From NCBI RefSeq assembly GCF_002943425.1, contig NZ_PTRA01000008.1, positions 2,501 to 66,500 of the forward strand: DNA of 64,000 bases, read 5' to 3'. The DNA comes from Siphonobacter curvatus (GTDB lineage: Bacteria > Bacteroidota > Bacteroidia > Cytophagales > Spirosomataceae). The notes below the pieces were generated by a model, which was not told the DNA's origin, ran no database searches, and saw nothing but the letters and a program-made list of their open reading frames with translations. The translations under genes and the position numbers were made by a program. Of the stretch, positions 16,772 through 25,520 are shown piece by piece (position 1 is the stretch's first letter; every line of letters begins with the position of its first letter).

Positions 16772-16932
16772 TTCGTATGCGTCGTTTATAGTTTGTCAGT
16801 GTTGGGCGACCCCACGCAGGGCGGTCCATTGGACAGGCAAACAAACAGCCCAAGCGGCACATCACCAAACGATACGGGCTTAATCAGATCGAAAAATCGT
16901 AATTTCCGGGCACCTAGCCCCTTTACGCTCCG

Positions 16933-18045
16933 TTACCGTTCATTCCAGAAAACGCTAAGTCCATCTTTCCCAGCTGTAATGAGTTCCGGATAGCCATCTT
17001 TATTCAAATCCTGTACGACCATATAGATACCCGTTCCTTTGGTTTCCCCGAAAGGTCCAAACGTGATGATATCCTTCTCGAATTTGCTACCGTTCCACGT
17101 GAAGTAGTACATGCCGTAGGGATCGGCAGCTCCTGGATCATTCTCATTATGAGCCCGGTATCGCTTACCTGTAATCAGCTCGGGTTTACCATCGCCCGTA
17201 ATGTCCCGCCAGTGCATTTCGTGAAACTGCGAATGTTCTGAATCAATCGAGCGTTTTTCCCAAATGTGCCGCTCACCGTCCATCTTGTGTTCATACCAGT
17301 CGAGCCCATAGTCATGGGCTTGCCCCACAATGAGGTCGTTCCGCCCATCACCATTTACATCTACTACCAGAATGGGTACACTGGCCGACCCCAGCTTGAA
17401 ATCGGGGTGAAAGGTCCAGGCTTGCTCAAAAGGTTTGGCGGGAGCCTCCAGCCAGCCGTCGGATAAAATAAAATCCCCTCTCCCATCGCCGTTCACATCG
17501 CCGAAACCCAATCCGTGGCCCTGTACTTCGTAAATTACGTGACGAGTGAAGGTCTTTTTACCCCGGTTAAAGCGATATACCTTCAATGCCTGACTCGGGT
17601 TGTTCGGAACGATTTCCAGCGTACCATCCCCATCAATGTCCCAGGCTCGGGTCGTTTCTACGTTGCCACAACTGTCAATGACATGTTCGGGCCACTGCTG
17701 ATCCGATTTACCGGGGTTTTCCCGCCAGCGAATCGACTTGCCCCACCAGCCGCCGGTAATAAAATCCATACGGCCGTCTCCGTTTACGTCGTAAGGTATG
17801 GTTGAGAAATCATCGTAGTATTCACCTTCGGTTTTTACCTCGCCGATGAAATGACGCTTTTTAAATTCTGGACCTTCATACCACCAGGCCCCCGAGACCA
17901 AATCAGGCTTCTTATCGCCATTGACGTCGAAAACGCCGACCGACTCATAGCGTTCTGCGGCAATTTTCTGTTCACGAAATTTTCCTTTATCTGGATAAAA
18001 GATCATGACGACCAGGATAAACATTCCTCCAATAACCGTTCGCAT
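16933..18045 (-). CDS. secreted FG-GAP/VCBS repeat protein
   Basis: 370 residues. An N-terminal hydrophobic segment (residues 3-17) acts as signal or anchor. The rest is built from repeats of the type DVNGDGRxDFITG (for example DVNGDKKPDLVSG, DVNGDGRMDFITG, DVNGDGRGDFILS, DVNGDGRNDLIVG, DITGDGKPELITG, DLNKDGYPELITA). These are calcium-binding FG-GAP repeats that usually fold as a beta-propeller, as in integrins. It probably acts outside the cytoplasm in binding or recognition. It lies 53 nt downstream of the GH172 gene on the same strand, so a joint role in glycan handling is possible. Confidence 0.88.
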   Translation of the reverse strand: MRTVIGGMFILVVMIFYPDKGKFREQKIAAERYESVGVFDVNGDKKPDLVSGAWWYEGPEFKKRHFIGEVKTEGEYYDDFSTIPYDVNGDGRMDFITGGWWGKSIRWRENPGKSDQQWPEHVIDSCGNVETTRAWDIDGDGTLEIVPNNPSQALKVYRFNRGKKTFTRHVIYEVQGHGLGFGDVNGDGRGDFILSDGWLEAPAKPFEQAWTFHPDFKLGSASVPILVVDVNGDGRNDLIVGQAHDYGLDWYEHKMDGERHIWEKRSIDSEHSQFHEMHWRDITGDGKPELITGKRYRAHNENDPGAADPYGMYYFTWNGSKFEKDIITFGPFGETKGTGIYMVVQDLNKDGYPELITAGKDGLSVFWNER

Positions 18046-18097
18046 AGGCAGCTGTATGATGAATGAATCTAGCCTTTAAAAATCTGTACTACGCCTC

Positions 18098-19255
18098 TTA
18101 GTTGACCTCCAAAGCGTTCTTATCCGGCAGTCGGGGAAATGCCGCATGCGGTTCGGTCTGGTACCAGAAAATGGTACTTGCTACGTCGGAATTTTGCTGA
18201 AGATACCGACCCTCACTCCGCCAGCCCAGGTCCTGAATCGTCACTTTCAGGTCCTTTTCAAAACGGATCGGATCCGTTAGATGCCAGCGGTATAGCCCAA
18301 ACCGTTGCTGGGATTTATAGGTCCCATCGGGGCGAATTACCTGGGGAAGACCCGCGTAAGCCGTTGAGAATTCGACGTACTTGCCCGCCCGGTCGAAATT
18401 GTAACTTCCACAGAAATAATCCTCCGTACCCGTACCGGCAATGGTGGGAAACGCTTTATCTCCGTCCATGTAGAACTTGATTTCTCCTTCACCCCACCAG
18501 CCGGTATTATGTACGCCCCAGGCCAGATATGTGCCTACGTACTGCCCTTTTCCTTTGATACCATCGACAAGCGTAATGACCTGCTCCGTTGGATGACCAT
18601 TCGCCCGGCGGAACTGAGCGTGGAAATACGCCGCATCGTCGGGTACGTCCGTTAGTGTATAATCGACCTGATAGTAGAGTCGCATCTCACGCTCGTCGAG
18701 ATTTTCCATCGTAATCCGGCATTTCTTTCGAAAAGGCATGGGCCAGTAACAGTTAAAAGCACTGCCCGGATTAACCGTAACGGCCAATGAATTGAGCGGA
18801 GCGTATTCACCCCAGCCCATGCCGAAGAAATCGCCCACCGGTACTTCCACGGAGGGCGTCGTTTCATCATCCCAATACAAACGAAGGATACTAAATCGCC
18901 AGTTACCCGTAGGCGTCATCCAAATGTGCTGAATTTGGCCCGAACCTGTAATTTCGGCCAGGGTGAACACCTGCTTTGGTCGAATGATAACAAAGGGGTT
19001 GACTTTCCAGCCCCGCCCCAAATCGCGGGCTTCGCGACGGGCATTGGCCTGATTGGGCCGTCGGTCGGAGGTATCCGCCATGGCACCCTTGCCACGTTCA
19101 CCCGTAAAGTTTTCGGGACTGATGGATCGAGATTGAGCGTTGGAAAGGCGATACAGATTAGATAAACCGACGTCCAGACCATTCCAGGGTTTCGTTTGAG
19201 CCTGCGTCAGGATACAGGTCAGCCAGACCATTAGTACAAGCCAATACTTTTTCAT
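18098..19255 (-). CDS. GH172 (DUF2961) family putative glycoside hydrolase
   Basis: 385 residues with a signal peptide (MKKYWLVLMVWLTCILTQAQ). The mature protein matches DUF2961, now classed as glycoside hydrolase family 172, with known members acting on fructofuranose or arabinofuranose linkages. Visible pieces are GSGQIQHIWMTPTGNWRFSI, a YWDDETTPSVEVPVGDFFG metal-site-like segment and GTGTEDYFCGSYNF near residue 280. The two clusters rich in Asp/Glu are the likely catalytic and metal residues. No SusC/SusD pair or regulator is adjacent, so this is not a classical polysaccharide utilisation locus. Substrate unknown. Confidence 0.88.
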   Translation of the reverse strand: MKKYWLVLMVWLTCILTQAQTKPWNGLDVGLSNLYRLSNAQSRSISPENFTGERGKGAMADTSDRRPNQANARREARDLGRGWKVNPFVIIRPKQVFTLAEITGSGQIQHIWMTPTGNWRFSILRLYWDDETTPSVEVPVGDFFGMGWGEYAPLNSLAVTVNPGSAFNCYWPMPFRKKCRITMENLDEREMRLYYQVDYTLTDVPDDAAYFHAQFRRANGHPTEQVITLVDGIKGKGQYVGTYLAWGVHNTGWWGEGEIKFYMDGDKAFPTIAGTGTEDYFCGSYNFDRAGKYVEFSTAYAGLPQVIRPDGTYKSQQRFGLYRWHLTDPIRFEKDLKVTIQDLGWRSEGRYLQQNSDVASTIFWYQTEPHAAFPRLPDKNALEVN

Positions 19256-19332
19256 AGTAAAGTAAGAAGAGGTTATAATCGAAAGGTCGTGAATCCTCCC
19301 CTTACTCGCAATGATGGATTACTGTAAGCAGC

Positions 19333-19366
19333 AAAAAGGCCTGCCGTGATTGCGGCAGGCCTTTTC
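19333..19366 (-). terminator. terminator of the sigma/anti-sigma operon
   Basis: 13-bp G/C-rich arms (AAAAGGCCTGCCG at 19334-19346 and its complement at 19353-19365) with a 6-nt loop, immediately after the stop at 19368. Confidence 0.85.
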
Positions 19367-19367
19367 T

Positions 19368-20948
19368 TTATTTTCCGAACTGGTACAGGGCTCGAATTCG
19401 TAAGCCTACGGGTGTCTGCTCCTTTCGATACGAACAATTTTCCAAGGATGGAGCCAGATACGCTTCCGTCTGTACGACCAGATGATTCCAGCGTTTTTCA
19501 ATGCCTACGCCCACATTAACATTGTTTACTACGGGCTCCTTAGGCTTGAAATCGATCTGATTTTTCGCAAAAGGAAATTCGTTCTTGAATACATCAAATT
19601 GCAGTTGCTGCGTCACTTTCAGATCCAGCGTACTGCCGGCCATTGCCAGTAAAGTCCAATCCTGTTCCAGCGGAACCCGGTAATTCAGTTCAATAGGCAT
19701 TCGTACGACCGAAGCCTGCGTTTGGATATTTTTGATTTTAAATAGCTGCGGCGGCAGGATGATCTTATGCTCTTTTCTGAAATTTCGGGGAGGCTGATTT
19801 TTTTTGTGATCCCATTCGAATTCATCCCGGTATCGGGGTCCTTCTACCGTTCCCCAGCTTAAGCCTAGTGAAAGGCCCCAGTGTTTGCCTACGATTACGC
19901 CCGCGGCCAGTGATTTCCCAAGAAAGTTCTTTTCTATGTCCACACCTGCACCAGCTCGCAAAGCTACCGTACTTTCTTGGGGAAGTCGTAGTTTGGGTGC
20001 TTTCGCTACCTTTTCCGTTTTCTCCGTAGTCGGTACGTAATTCGTCCATTTATAATTTTTCCTCGTTGCTACAGGCGAGTGCAACGGAGGTAAGGTAACG
20101 TCAAAGGTTAACCGGGGCCGCAGTCGGGCAGCTTCCACCAAATTTTGACGATTTTCAGCTATACTTTCAACGGGTTCTTTTGATCCTTTTTTCTCAGTAC
20201 CCGTTAATTCATTTCCGTAATCACTTGGAAATGTTTCCCGAGTCGAGCTTCGTTTCGTTTTTCCGGACGAGTTTGGTGTACGAACAAAGGACGGATGCTC
20301 GATACCCAAGGTCATAACATCCGCACGAGCACCTTCTGTCTGGTTACGCAGAGGTTGGTTAGAACGGATGATTTTACCGGAAGCGGTACGCATCGACTCC
20401 GTAGTACGAACATCAGTGGCAACCGCTTCACGCTGCTGCCGGTTTTCTTTAAACGAAGTAGGATCTACATCGGTCGTTTCCTTTTCCTGCGATCCAGAAG
20501 CAGGCCGGGTTTGGGAATGAGTTATCGTAGCCTCATTTGTTTTCTTCGTAATGTTGGTTTTCACCTCATTTTCAGCGTAGTCAGAAACGGCTGGACCAGC
20601 AGGGGCGTTAGCAGAAGGTATAAATGAATCATAGGCTGGAGTCTGAACAGCCGCCGATTCTGACCGCTGCATTTCTTTCGTTTGTTGAACTTCTTTTCTT
20701 AACTCTGCTACCGTCTGGGTAAGCTTTTTATTTTCCTGATACTGAATGATATTGGTCACAATGAGCAGCGTAGCTACTAAACCAGAAGCTCCGTAGCCAA
20801 TCCACTTAGCTCCGCTCCGGACCCACCACGAAGCAGGCATCTGTTGTTTGGTAAACGTCTGAAACTTCGCCCACTCCTGTTCCTGGAATGGCGGTTCGAT
20901 TCCCTCCAACTTTCGTCGGATGGCTTCATTGAAACGATCCGTTTTCAT
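19368..20948 (-). CDS. anti-sigma-like protein fused to an outer-membrane-barrel-like domain
   Basis: 526 residues from ATG 20948. Its ATG overlaps the sigma-factor stop (ATGA), implying translational coupling. Residues 1-45 (MKTDRFNEAIRRKLEGIEP...) are short and cytosolic, as in small anti-sigma domains. One membrane helix follows at about residues 52-72 (WIGYGASGLVATLLIVTNII). A long Ser/Thr/Arg/Glu-rich low-complexity linker runs to about residue 310. The last 200 residues have alternating beta-strands ending in ALYQFGK, like outer-membrane barrels (LGLSWGT, PIELNYRVPLEQDW, VGVGIEKRWNHLVVQTEAYLAP). A single chain spanning both membranes would be unusual. The regulatory role is inferred from coupling to the sigma factor. 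Confidence 0.75.
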   Translation of the reverse strand: MKTDRFNEAIRRKLEGIEPPFQEQEWAKFQTFTKQQMPASWWVRSGAKWIGYGASGLVATLLIVTNIIQYQENKKLTQTVAELRKEVQQTKEMQRSESAAVQTPAYDSFIPSANAPAGPAVSDYAENEVKTNITKKTNEATITHSQTRPASGSQEKETTDVDPTSFKENRQQREAVATDVRTTESMRTASGKIIRSNQPLRNQTEGARADVMTLGIEHPSFVRTPNSSGKTKRSSTRETFPSDYGNELTGTEKKGSKEPVESIAENRQNLVEAARLRPRLTFDVTLPPLHSPVATRKNYKWTNYVPTTEKTEKVAKAPKLRLPQESTVALRAGAGVDIEKNFLGKSLAAGVIVGKHWGLSLGLSWGTVEGPRYRDEFEWDHKKNQPPRNFRKEHKIILPPQLFKIKNIQTQASVVRMPIELNYRVPLEQDWTLLAMAGSTLDLKVTQQLQFDVFKNEFPFAKNQIDFKPKEPVVNNVNVGVGIEKRWNHLVVQTEAYLAPSLENCSYRKEQTPVGLRIRALYQFGK

Positions 20949-21544
20949 TGTAAAGATGTATTTCCCCAATTTCGCTGAGCGACGTGGGGATACGATTCAA
21001 TAACCAGTTGCTGAAGGATCACGCGAGCCCGGGCAAAATGCGAGCGTACGGTTCCTTCCTTTAAATTCAGTTGATCCGCGATTTCACGAAGCTGGTACCC
21101 ATCCACCACGTGCATGAGAAAAATAGAGCGATAAATAGGTCTGAGTTGTTGAACCAGTTCTAAAATTTCCTCCGCCGCAATCTGTTCGACTACGTCATCA
21201 TCCAGAGCCGGTTCCGGAAAAGATTCAAAGCCAATTTCGCTATGAAATTTCTGATGTTTTCGGAAATAGCTAATGGCCGAATTGACCATGATGGTCCGTA
21301 ACCAGGCTTTGAAAGGCAATTGCAAATCGTAATGATGCAGGTTTTTGAAAACCTTGAAAAACCCTTCGTTTAAAATTTCCTCTGCTTCCTCTACGCTCGA
21401 TGAGTACCGTAAACAAATGCTTTTGGCATAACTGAAATACTGTTGGAAAAGCACCCGCTGGGCCCGCTTGTCTTCTAACAAACAGGCCTGAATAACCCCT
21501 TCGAGGTCATCATCAGTGAAGGATGATTTTTTCCGGAAAAACAA
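20945..21544 (-). CDS. ECF-type RNA polymerase sigma factor
   Basis: 199 residues. Region 2 (about residues 25-95) contains the -10-recognition helix DLQLPFKAWLRTIMVNSAISYFRK. Region 4 (about residues 125-180) has the helix-turn-helix YQLREIADQLNLKEGTVRSHFARARVIL. Regions 1 and 3 are lacking, as in group IV sigma factors. The start appears to be TTG 21544 (M/L FFRKKSSFTDDDLEG), as no ATG lies before the conserved region. It overlaps by 4 nt with the downstream membrane protein, the typical partner position for an anti-sigma factor. The target promoters are unknown. Confidence 0.9.
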   Translation of the reverse strand: MFFRKKSSFTDDDLEGVIQACLLEDKRAQRVLFQQYFSYAKSICLRYSSSVEEAEEILNEGFFKVFKNLHHYDLQLPFKAWLRTIMVNSAISYFRKHQKFHSEIGFESFPEPALDDDVVEQIAAEEILELVQQLRPIYRSIFLMHVVDGYQLREIADQLNLKEGTVRSHFARARVILQQLVIESYPHVAQRNWGNTSLQ

Positions 21545-21876
21545 AATCAGCTAATAGTTAAGGTTCTTCAATGGATCTGTACGCGAAGGATTGTCTGGCC
21601 GTTGCAACCAACCGATAAAATTCTCCTAAAAAATAATCTCGACTCTTTCCGCTCTACAAATTTTACTGATTTTCAATAAGCTACACTTAATGTATCCTTA
21701 AAATAACGTGATCCTTTTTCCTGACTGCAACGCAGTAGAGGCATTCGGCGTACTAAGTAGATATGGGAAGCATACCCACCCTAAAACTTACGGTATAGAC
21801 CTGATTAGTAAAACGCTGGCTCTTGAGTAGTCATCAGTACCCGCTAATTTTCATCCAAACGCACACCTGTAGGGAA

Positions 21877-22020
21877 ATGTTCTCACCCGAATCATCTAAG
21901 TCTAAACATAAATCTTTGATAGAATTAGACACGCCTCAAAGTCAGCATTCGCTGGGAGCGTGGATACTTGAAGCCTTAATTATTAGTATAAGCATTTTTA
22001 TCGCCTATCTAGTATTCTAA
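21877..22020 (+). CDS. possible 47-residue single-span membrane protein
   Basis: ATG 21877 opens a 47-codon frame (an upstream ATG at 21823 would give 65). The first 27 residues are polar (MFSPESSKSKHKSLIELDTP). The last 20 (ILEALIISISIFIAYLVF) form one strong membrane helix ending at the C-terminus, as in tail-anchored small proteins. It sits alone in an intergenic region between the divergently oriented sigma gene and a convergent reductase gene. I see no clear promoter. It may be a chance reading frame. Confidence 0.35.
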   Translation: MFSPESSKSKHKSLIELDTPQSQHSLGAWILEALIISISIFIAYLVF

Positions 22021-22045
22021 CAATCAATATCTTATACAAAGAAAA

Positions 22046-22175
22046 GCCCCTCGTTCCCAGAAGGATCGAGGGGTCCGTATAGTTAATGTGACTCCACCGC
22101 CTTGGTGTCACGTTACTGAATTTGTATCAACAATAAAGCTTCAGGTCGCCACCTCCGCCTTATTGTTGATACAAA
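22046..22175 (-). ncRNA. candidate structured RNA: two hairpins plus terminator
   Basis: Three stems follow one another downstream of the NmrA-like gene. On the minus strand a perfect 16-bp stem (22120-22135 with 22160-22175, TTTGTATCAACAATAA and complement) encloses a loop starting GGCGGAGG. A second stem of about 8 bp plus a 2-bp extension (about 22084-22114) encloses AAGGCGGTGG. A terminator, CCCCTCG/CGAGGGG (22047-22073) followed by TTTTCTTT, completes it. Both hairpins thus present an AAGGCGG(A/T)GG motif. It could be the 3' untranslated region of the reductase mRNA or a separate small RNA; no promoter is evident. Confidence 0.4.
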
Positions 22176-22270
22176 GTTGAACGTTAACCACGACTAATTT
22201 TTATATCTTCGATGGATAGTAACATTTACAGTTTTTTTGGATATAATTAAACCTTTATCGGTATTAACTA

Positions 22271-22915
22271 CTAATACCCTACGGTAAAGCGTTTTTGGGA
22301 AAACTGTTGGTTTTCAAGTTCATCCACAATTGCTACGGCTAAATCAGCCACTGTGATTCGGCTTTCTCCTTTTTCATCCGCAACGGGTATATCCAGTTCC
22401 GTGCGGTACTGACCCGTCCGTTCACCCGGAACCAGTTGAATAGCCGGACTTAGGAAAGTCCAGTCCAACGTTTCTTCTTTCTTAATGACATTCAGAAAAT
22501 CGCGGGCAGCCGTTGCTCCTGCTTTCCAGTCCGCTGGAAACTGAGGCGTATCTACCAATTGCAGGCCCGGAGCGGCGTATAAACTTCCGGCTCCACCTAC
22601 TACGAGTAAACGGGGTACACCCGCAGCTTTCGTACCGTCGAGAATGGCCTGTGATCCTTTCAGAAAGTCATCGTACAGATTAGGGTTTGTCCAACCCGCA
22701 TTAAAGGCACTTACTACGGCGTCGGTTCCAGCCACAAGTTGCTGTACTTCCGCTGAATCCATTACATCCCCCGTCTTGAGGATGAGATCATCTGAAGTAT
22801 TCGTAATTTTTTCGAGGTTACGAGCAATCGCCGTTACTTGGTGTCCCCGGTTCAAAGCTTCCGACAATACGGCTGTTCCGACAAAACCGCTTGCTCCAAT
22901 CAGTGCAATTTTCAT
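22271..22915 (-). CDS. NmrA/BVR-B-like NAD(P)-binding reductase
   Basis: 214 residues with an N-terminal Rossmann loop IGASGFVGTAV at residues 5-15, then GHQVTAIARN, typical of atypical short-chain dehydrogenases (NAD(P)H-binding, flavin or quinone reductase-like). The catalytic YxxxK of classical SDRs is not seen, as usual for this group. It is transcribed divergently from an HxlR regulator, 100 nt away. Genes of this kind next to HxlR regulators are commonly induced by quinone, aldehyde or oxidative stress, but the inducer here is an inference. Confidence 0.88.
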   Translation of the reverse strand: MKIALIGASGFVGTAVLSEALNRGHQVTAIARNLEKITNTSDDLILKTGDVMDSAEVQQLVAGTDAVVSAFNAGWTNPNLYDDFLKGSQAILDGTKAAGVPRLLVVGGAGSLYAAPGLQLVDTPQFPADWKAGATAARDFLNVIKKEETLDWTFLSPAIQLVPGERTGQYRTELDIPVADEKGESRITVADLAVAIVDELENQQFSQKRFTVGY

Positions 22916-22920
22916 AGCAA

Positions 22921-23010
22921 TTAGTTATTTTTGTTTCCTTAGTTACTTTTAATAACTCAAAAGTAAATCAAGGGTTTTTACGTAACAAGAAGGCATTTTT
23001 CAATAACTAA
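22921..23010. promoter_or_regulatory. putative HxlR operator region with AGTTA/TAACT repeats
   Basis: The 100-nt divergent spacer contains TTAGTTATT (22921-22929), AGTTACTTTTAATAACT (22941-22957, a short dyad) and AATAACTAA (23002-23010). The outer copies are exact reverse complements flanking the two starts. Such repeated dyads between a regulator and its divergent target are typical operator arrangements. Confidence 0.5.
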
Positions 23011-23015
23011 GGCAC

Positions 23016-23432
23016 ATGACAGTAACTATTGTTGATAGTCAGGCAACTCCTGTTCAGGAAAAGATAGAAAAAATTTTCAGCAAGACCGACGATTTAGGAG
23101 TATGCCCCGTTCGCGGTATTCTGGATCGCATTGGCGACAAGTGGTCTTACCTAACCATCATACACTTAGGCAATTCAGGTAAGCTCCGTTTTAATGAATT
23201 GAAAGCTCAGATTGGTGATATTTCGCAGCGAATGTTGACGGTTACGCTGCGAAGTCTGGAGGAAGATGGACTGGTTCAGCGTCATATCTACGCCGAAGTT
23301 CCGCCCCGGGTGGAATATCAGCTTACGGCTTTGGGCGAAAGCTTACTCCAACGCATGATTGATCTGGCCGAATGGGCCAATATGTATAAGGCAGAAATTG
23401 TAAAGGCCCGCAGTCGGTATTCGAAGAATTAG
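23016..23432 (+). CDS. HxlR family winged-helix transcriptional regulator
   Basis: 138 residues. The conserved N-terminal segment GVCPVRGILDRIGDKWSYLTI carries a Cys near residue 29; in HypR/YodB-type members the equivalent Cys senses electrophiles or disulfide stress. The winged helix continues with RFNELKAQIGDISQRMLTVTLRSLEEDGLV and ends YQLTALGESLLQRMIDLAEW. It binds DNA as a dimer and most likely controls the divergent NmrA-like gene and itself. Confidence 0.93.
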   Translation: MTVTIVDSQATPVQEKIEKIFSKTDDLGVCPVRGILDRIGDKWSYLTIIHLGNSGKLRFNELKAQIGDISQRMLTVTLRSLEEDGLVQRHIYAEVPPRVEYQLTALGESLLQRMIDLAEWANMYKAEIVKARSRYSKN

Positions 23433-23447
23433 GGACTCATGTACAAT

Positions 23448-23481
23448 AACGGCTCGGAAATCTTAAGACTTCCGAGCCGTT
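23448..23481. terminator. bidirectional terminator between hxlR-type gene and uvrB
   Basis: Arms AACGGCTCGGAA (23448-23459) and complement (23470-23481) enclose a further TCTTAAGA palindrome, making an almost continuous 34-bp palindrome between convergent genes. Confidence 0.8.
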
Positions 23482-23504
23482 TCTCTTTTATGCATTGTAT
23501 AAAC

Positions 23505-25520
23505 TTACAACATCTTCTTCAAACTCATCATTTCATCCCGAAGTTTGGCAGCGTTGAGGAAGTCCAGCTCCTTGGCGGCCTGCTCCATTTCCTTTTGTAC
23601 TTGCTTGATGCGTTCGTTGATGGCATCTTTGTCCATGTACGCCATGACCGGGTCAGCGGCCAGCGAAAGTTCCTGGGGTTCCACGTAGTATTTCTTCGTT
23701 GGTTTACCCATCACATCCGCCACGCTGGTTTGCTCCATGATGGCTTCTTTCGACTTACGAACGGTACGCGGCGTAATCCCGTGGTCGGCATTGTACTCCA
23801 TTTGCAGGGCCCGTCGTCGCGACGTTTCATTGATGGCTTTTTCCATGGAACCCGTAATGCGATCAGCGTACATGAGCACCTTACCGCGGTCATTCCGGGC
23901 GGCCCGGCCAATGGTTTGGATCAGCGAACGAATGTCCCGTAAGAATCCTTCCTTGTCCGCATCCATAATGGCTACCAGCGATACTTCCGGTAAATCCAGC
24001 CCTTCCCGAAGTAAGTTTACTCCCACCAGTACGTCGAAGATTCCCAGTCGTAGCTCACGAAGAATTTCCACCCGCTCAAGGGTTTTAACTTCCGAGTGAA
24101 TATACCGGCACCTTACGCCAACCCGATCCAGATATTTGGAAAGTTCTTCAGCCATCCGCTTCGTAAGCGTCGTAACCAGTACGCGTTCTTCCCGGCGAAT
24201 ACGGTCGTGGATTTCATCCAGCAAGTCGTCAATCTGATTGATACTGGGCCGTACTTCAATTTCAGGATCCAATAATCCCGTCGGCCGAATGATCTGCTCG
24301 ACGACGACCCCTTCACTCCGCCGCAACTCATAATCAGCGGGCGTTGCAGATACATAAATCGTTTGCGGAGCCATACCTTCAAACTCCTGAAAAGTCAGCG
24401 GTCGGTTATCCAGCGCACTCGGCAACCGGAATCCGTAATCCACCAGGGCTTCTTTGCGGGAGCGGTCACCGCCCCACATCGCCCGAATCTGCGGTACGGT
24501 TACGTGACTTTCATCAATTACCATCAAATAATCTTCCGGGAAGAAGTCCAGCAAGCAGAAGGGTCGCTGGCCGGGCAGGCGGCGGTCGAAATACCGCGAG
24601 TAGTTCTCAATTCCCGAACAGTACCCCAGCTCCCGCATCATTTCCATGTCAAACTCCGTACGTTGCTTGATTCGGTCGGCTTCCTGCAAGCGAAATTCTT
24701 TCTCGAAGAATTTAATTTGCTCGACCATATCGTCCTGGATTTCGTGCATGGCCCGGGCCAGCGTGTCTTTTCCGGTTACGAACAGGTTGGCAGGAAAAAT
24801 AGAAACCCGGTTCTCTTCCCCGATTTTCTTTCCGGTTTGCGGATTAATCCGGTGAATGGCTTCAATTTCATCCCCAAAGAACACAAAGCGGTATCCAAAT
24901 TCCGCGTACGGAAGGTGTACATCTACCGTATCTCCTTTTACGCGGAAGGTTCCCCGGGTAAATTCAGCCTCCGTTCGTGAATACAGAATTTCTACCAGTC
25001 GGTACAGAAACTGATTTCGGGAATAGATTTCACCGACGCCCACCCGCATGATGCTTCTACGAAACTCATCGGGGTTTCCCATACCATAGATACAGGATAC
25101 CGAAGCCACTACAATCACATCCCGTCGTCCGGACATCAGAGCCGAGGTTGCCGAAAGCCGTAGCTTATCGATCTCCTGGTTGATTGCCAGATCTTTTTCG
25201 ATGTATGTATTGGTCGTAGCAATGTAGGCTTCGGGCTGGTAGTAGTCGTAATAACTAATGAAGTACTCGACAGCGTTATTTGGGAAGAATTGCTTGAACT
25301 CCCCATACAGCTGAGCCGCCAGCGTTTTATTGTGACTAAGAATTAAGGTAGGACGATTAATCTCCTTGATCACATTGGCTACCGTAAAGGTCTTTCCCGA
25401 TCCCGTAACCCCGAGGAGTACCTGGGCCGGTTCATCCCGATGGATGCCTTCAATGAGTTGTTGAATGGCTTTGGGTTGGTCGCCCGTGGGCTGGTATTCA
25501 GAGGTTAATTCAAAATTCAT
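23505..25520 (-). CDS. uvrB: excinuclease ABC subunit UvrB
   Basis: Damage-verifying helicase-like subunit of nucleotide excision repair; takes DNA from UvrA and recruits UvrC. 671 residues from ATG 25520 (MNFELTSEYQPTGDQPKAI). The longer open frame upstream is not conserved-looking. Walker A GVTGSGKT is near residue 39, the beta-hairpin YYDYYQPEAYI near residue 95, DESH-type motif MVIDESHVT near residue 340, and helicase motifs V/VI DLPEVSLVAIMDADKEGFLR and QTIGRAARN near residue 540. The C-terminal UVR domain (about residues 630-671) for UvrC contact is present. No LexA-like site was identified. Confidence 0.98.
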   Translation of the reverse strand: MNFELTSEYQPTGDQPKAIQQLIEGIHRDEPAQVLLGVTGSGKTFTVANVIKEINRPTLILSHNKTLAAQLYGEFKQFFPNNAVEYFISYYDYYQPEAYIATTNTYIEKDLAINQEIDKLRLSATSALMSGRRDVIVVASVSCIYGMGNPDEFRRSIMRVGVGEIYSRNQFLYRLVEILYSRTEAEFTRGTFRVKGDTVDVHLPYAEFGYRFVFFGDEIEAIHRINPQTGKKIGEENRVSIFPANLFVTGKDTLARAMHEIQDDMVEQIKFFEKEFRLQEADRIKQRTEFDMEMMRELGYCSGIENYSRYFDRRLPGQRPFCLLDFFPEDYLMVIDESHVTVPQIRAMWGGDRSRKEALVDYGFRLPSALDNRPLTFQEFEGMAPQTIYVSATPADYELRRSEGVVVEQIIRPTGLLDPEIEVRPSINQIDDLLDEIHDRIRREERVLVTTLTKRMAEELSKYLDRVGVRCRYIHSEVKTLERVEILRELRLGIFDVLVGVNLLREGLDLPEVSLVAIMDADKEGFLRDIRSLIQTIGRAARNDRGKVLMYADRITGSMEKAINETSRRRALQMEYNADHGITPRTVRKSKEAIMEQTSVADVMGKPTKKYYVEPQELSLAADPVMAYMDKDAINERIKQVQKEMEQAAKELDFLNAAKLRDEMMSLKKML

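Noticed and set aside
24363-24980. 205-codon open frame antisense to uvrB
   Set aside because: Lies wholly within the conserved UvrB coding region and has no recognisable protein features.
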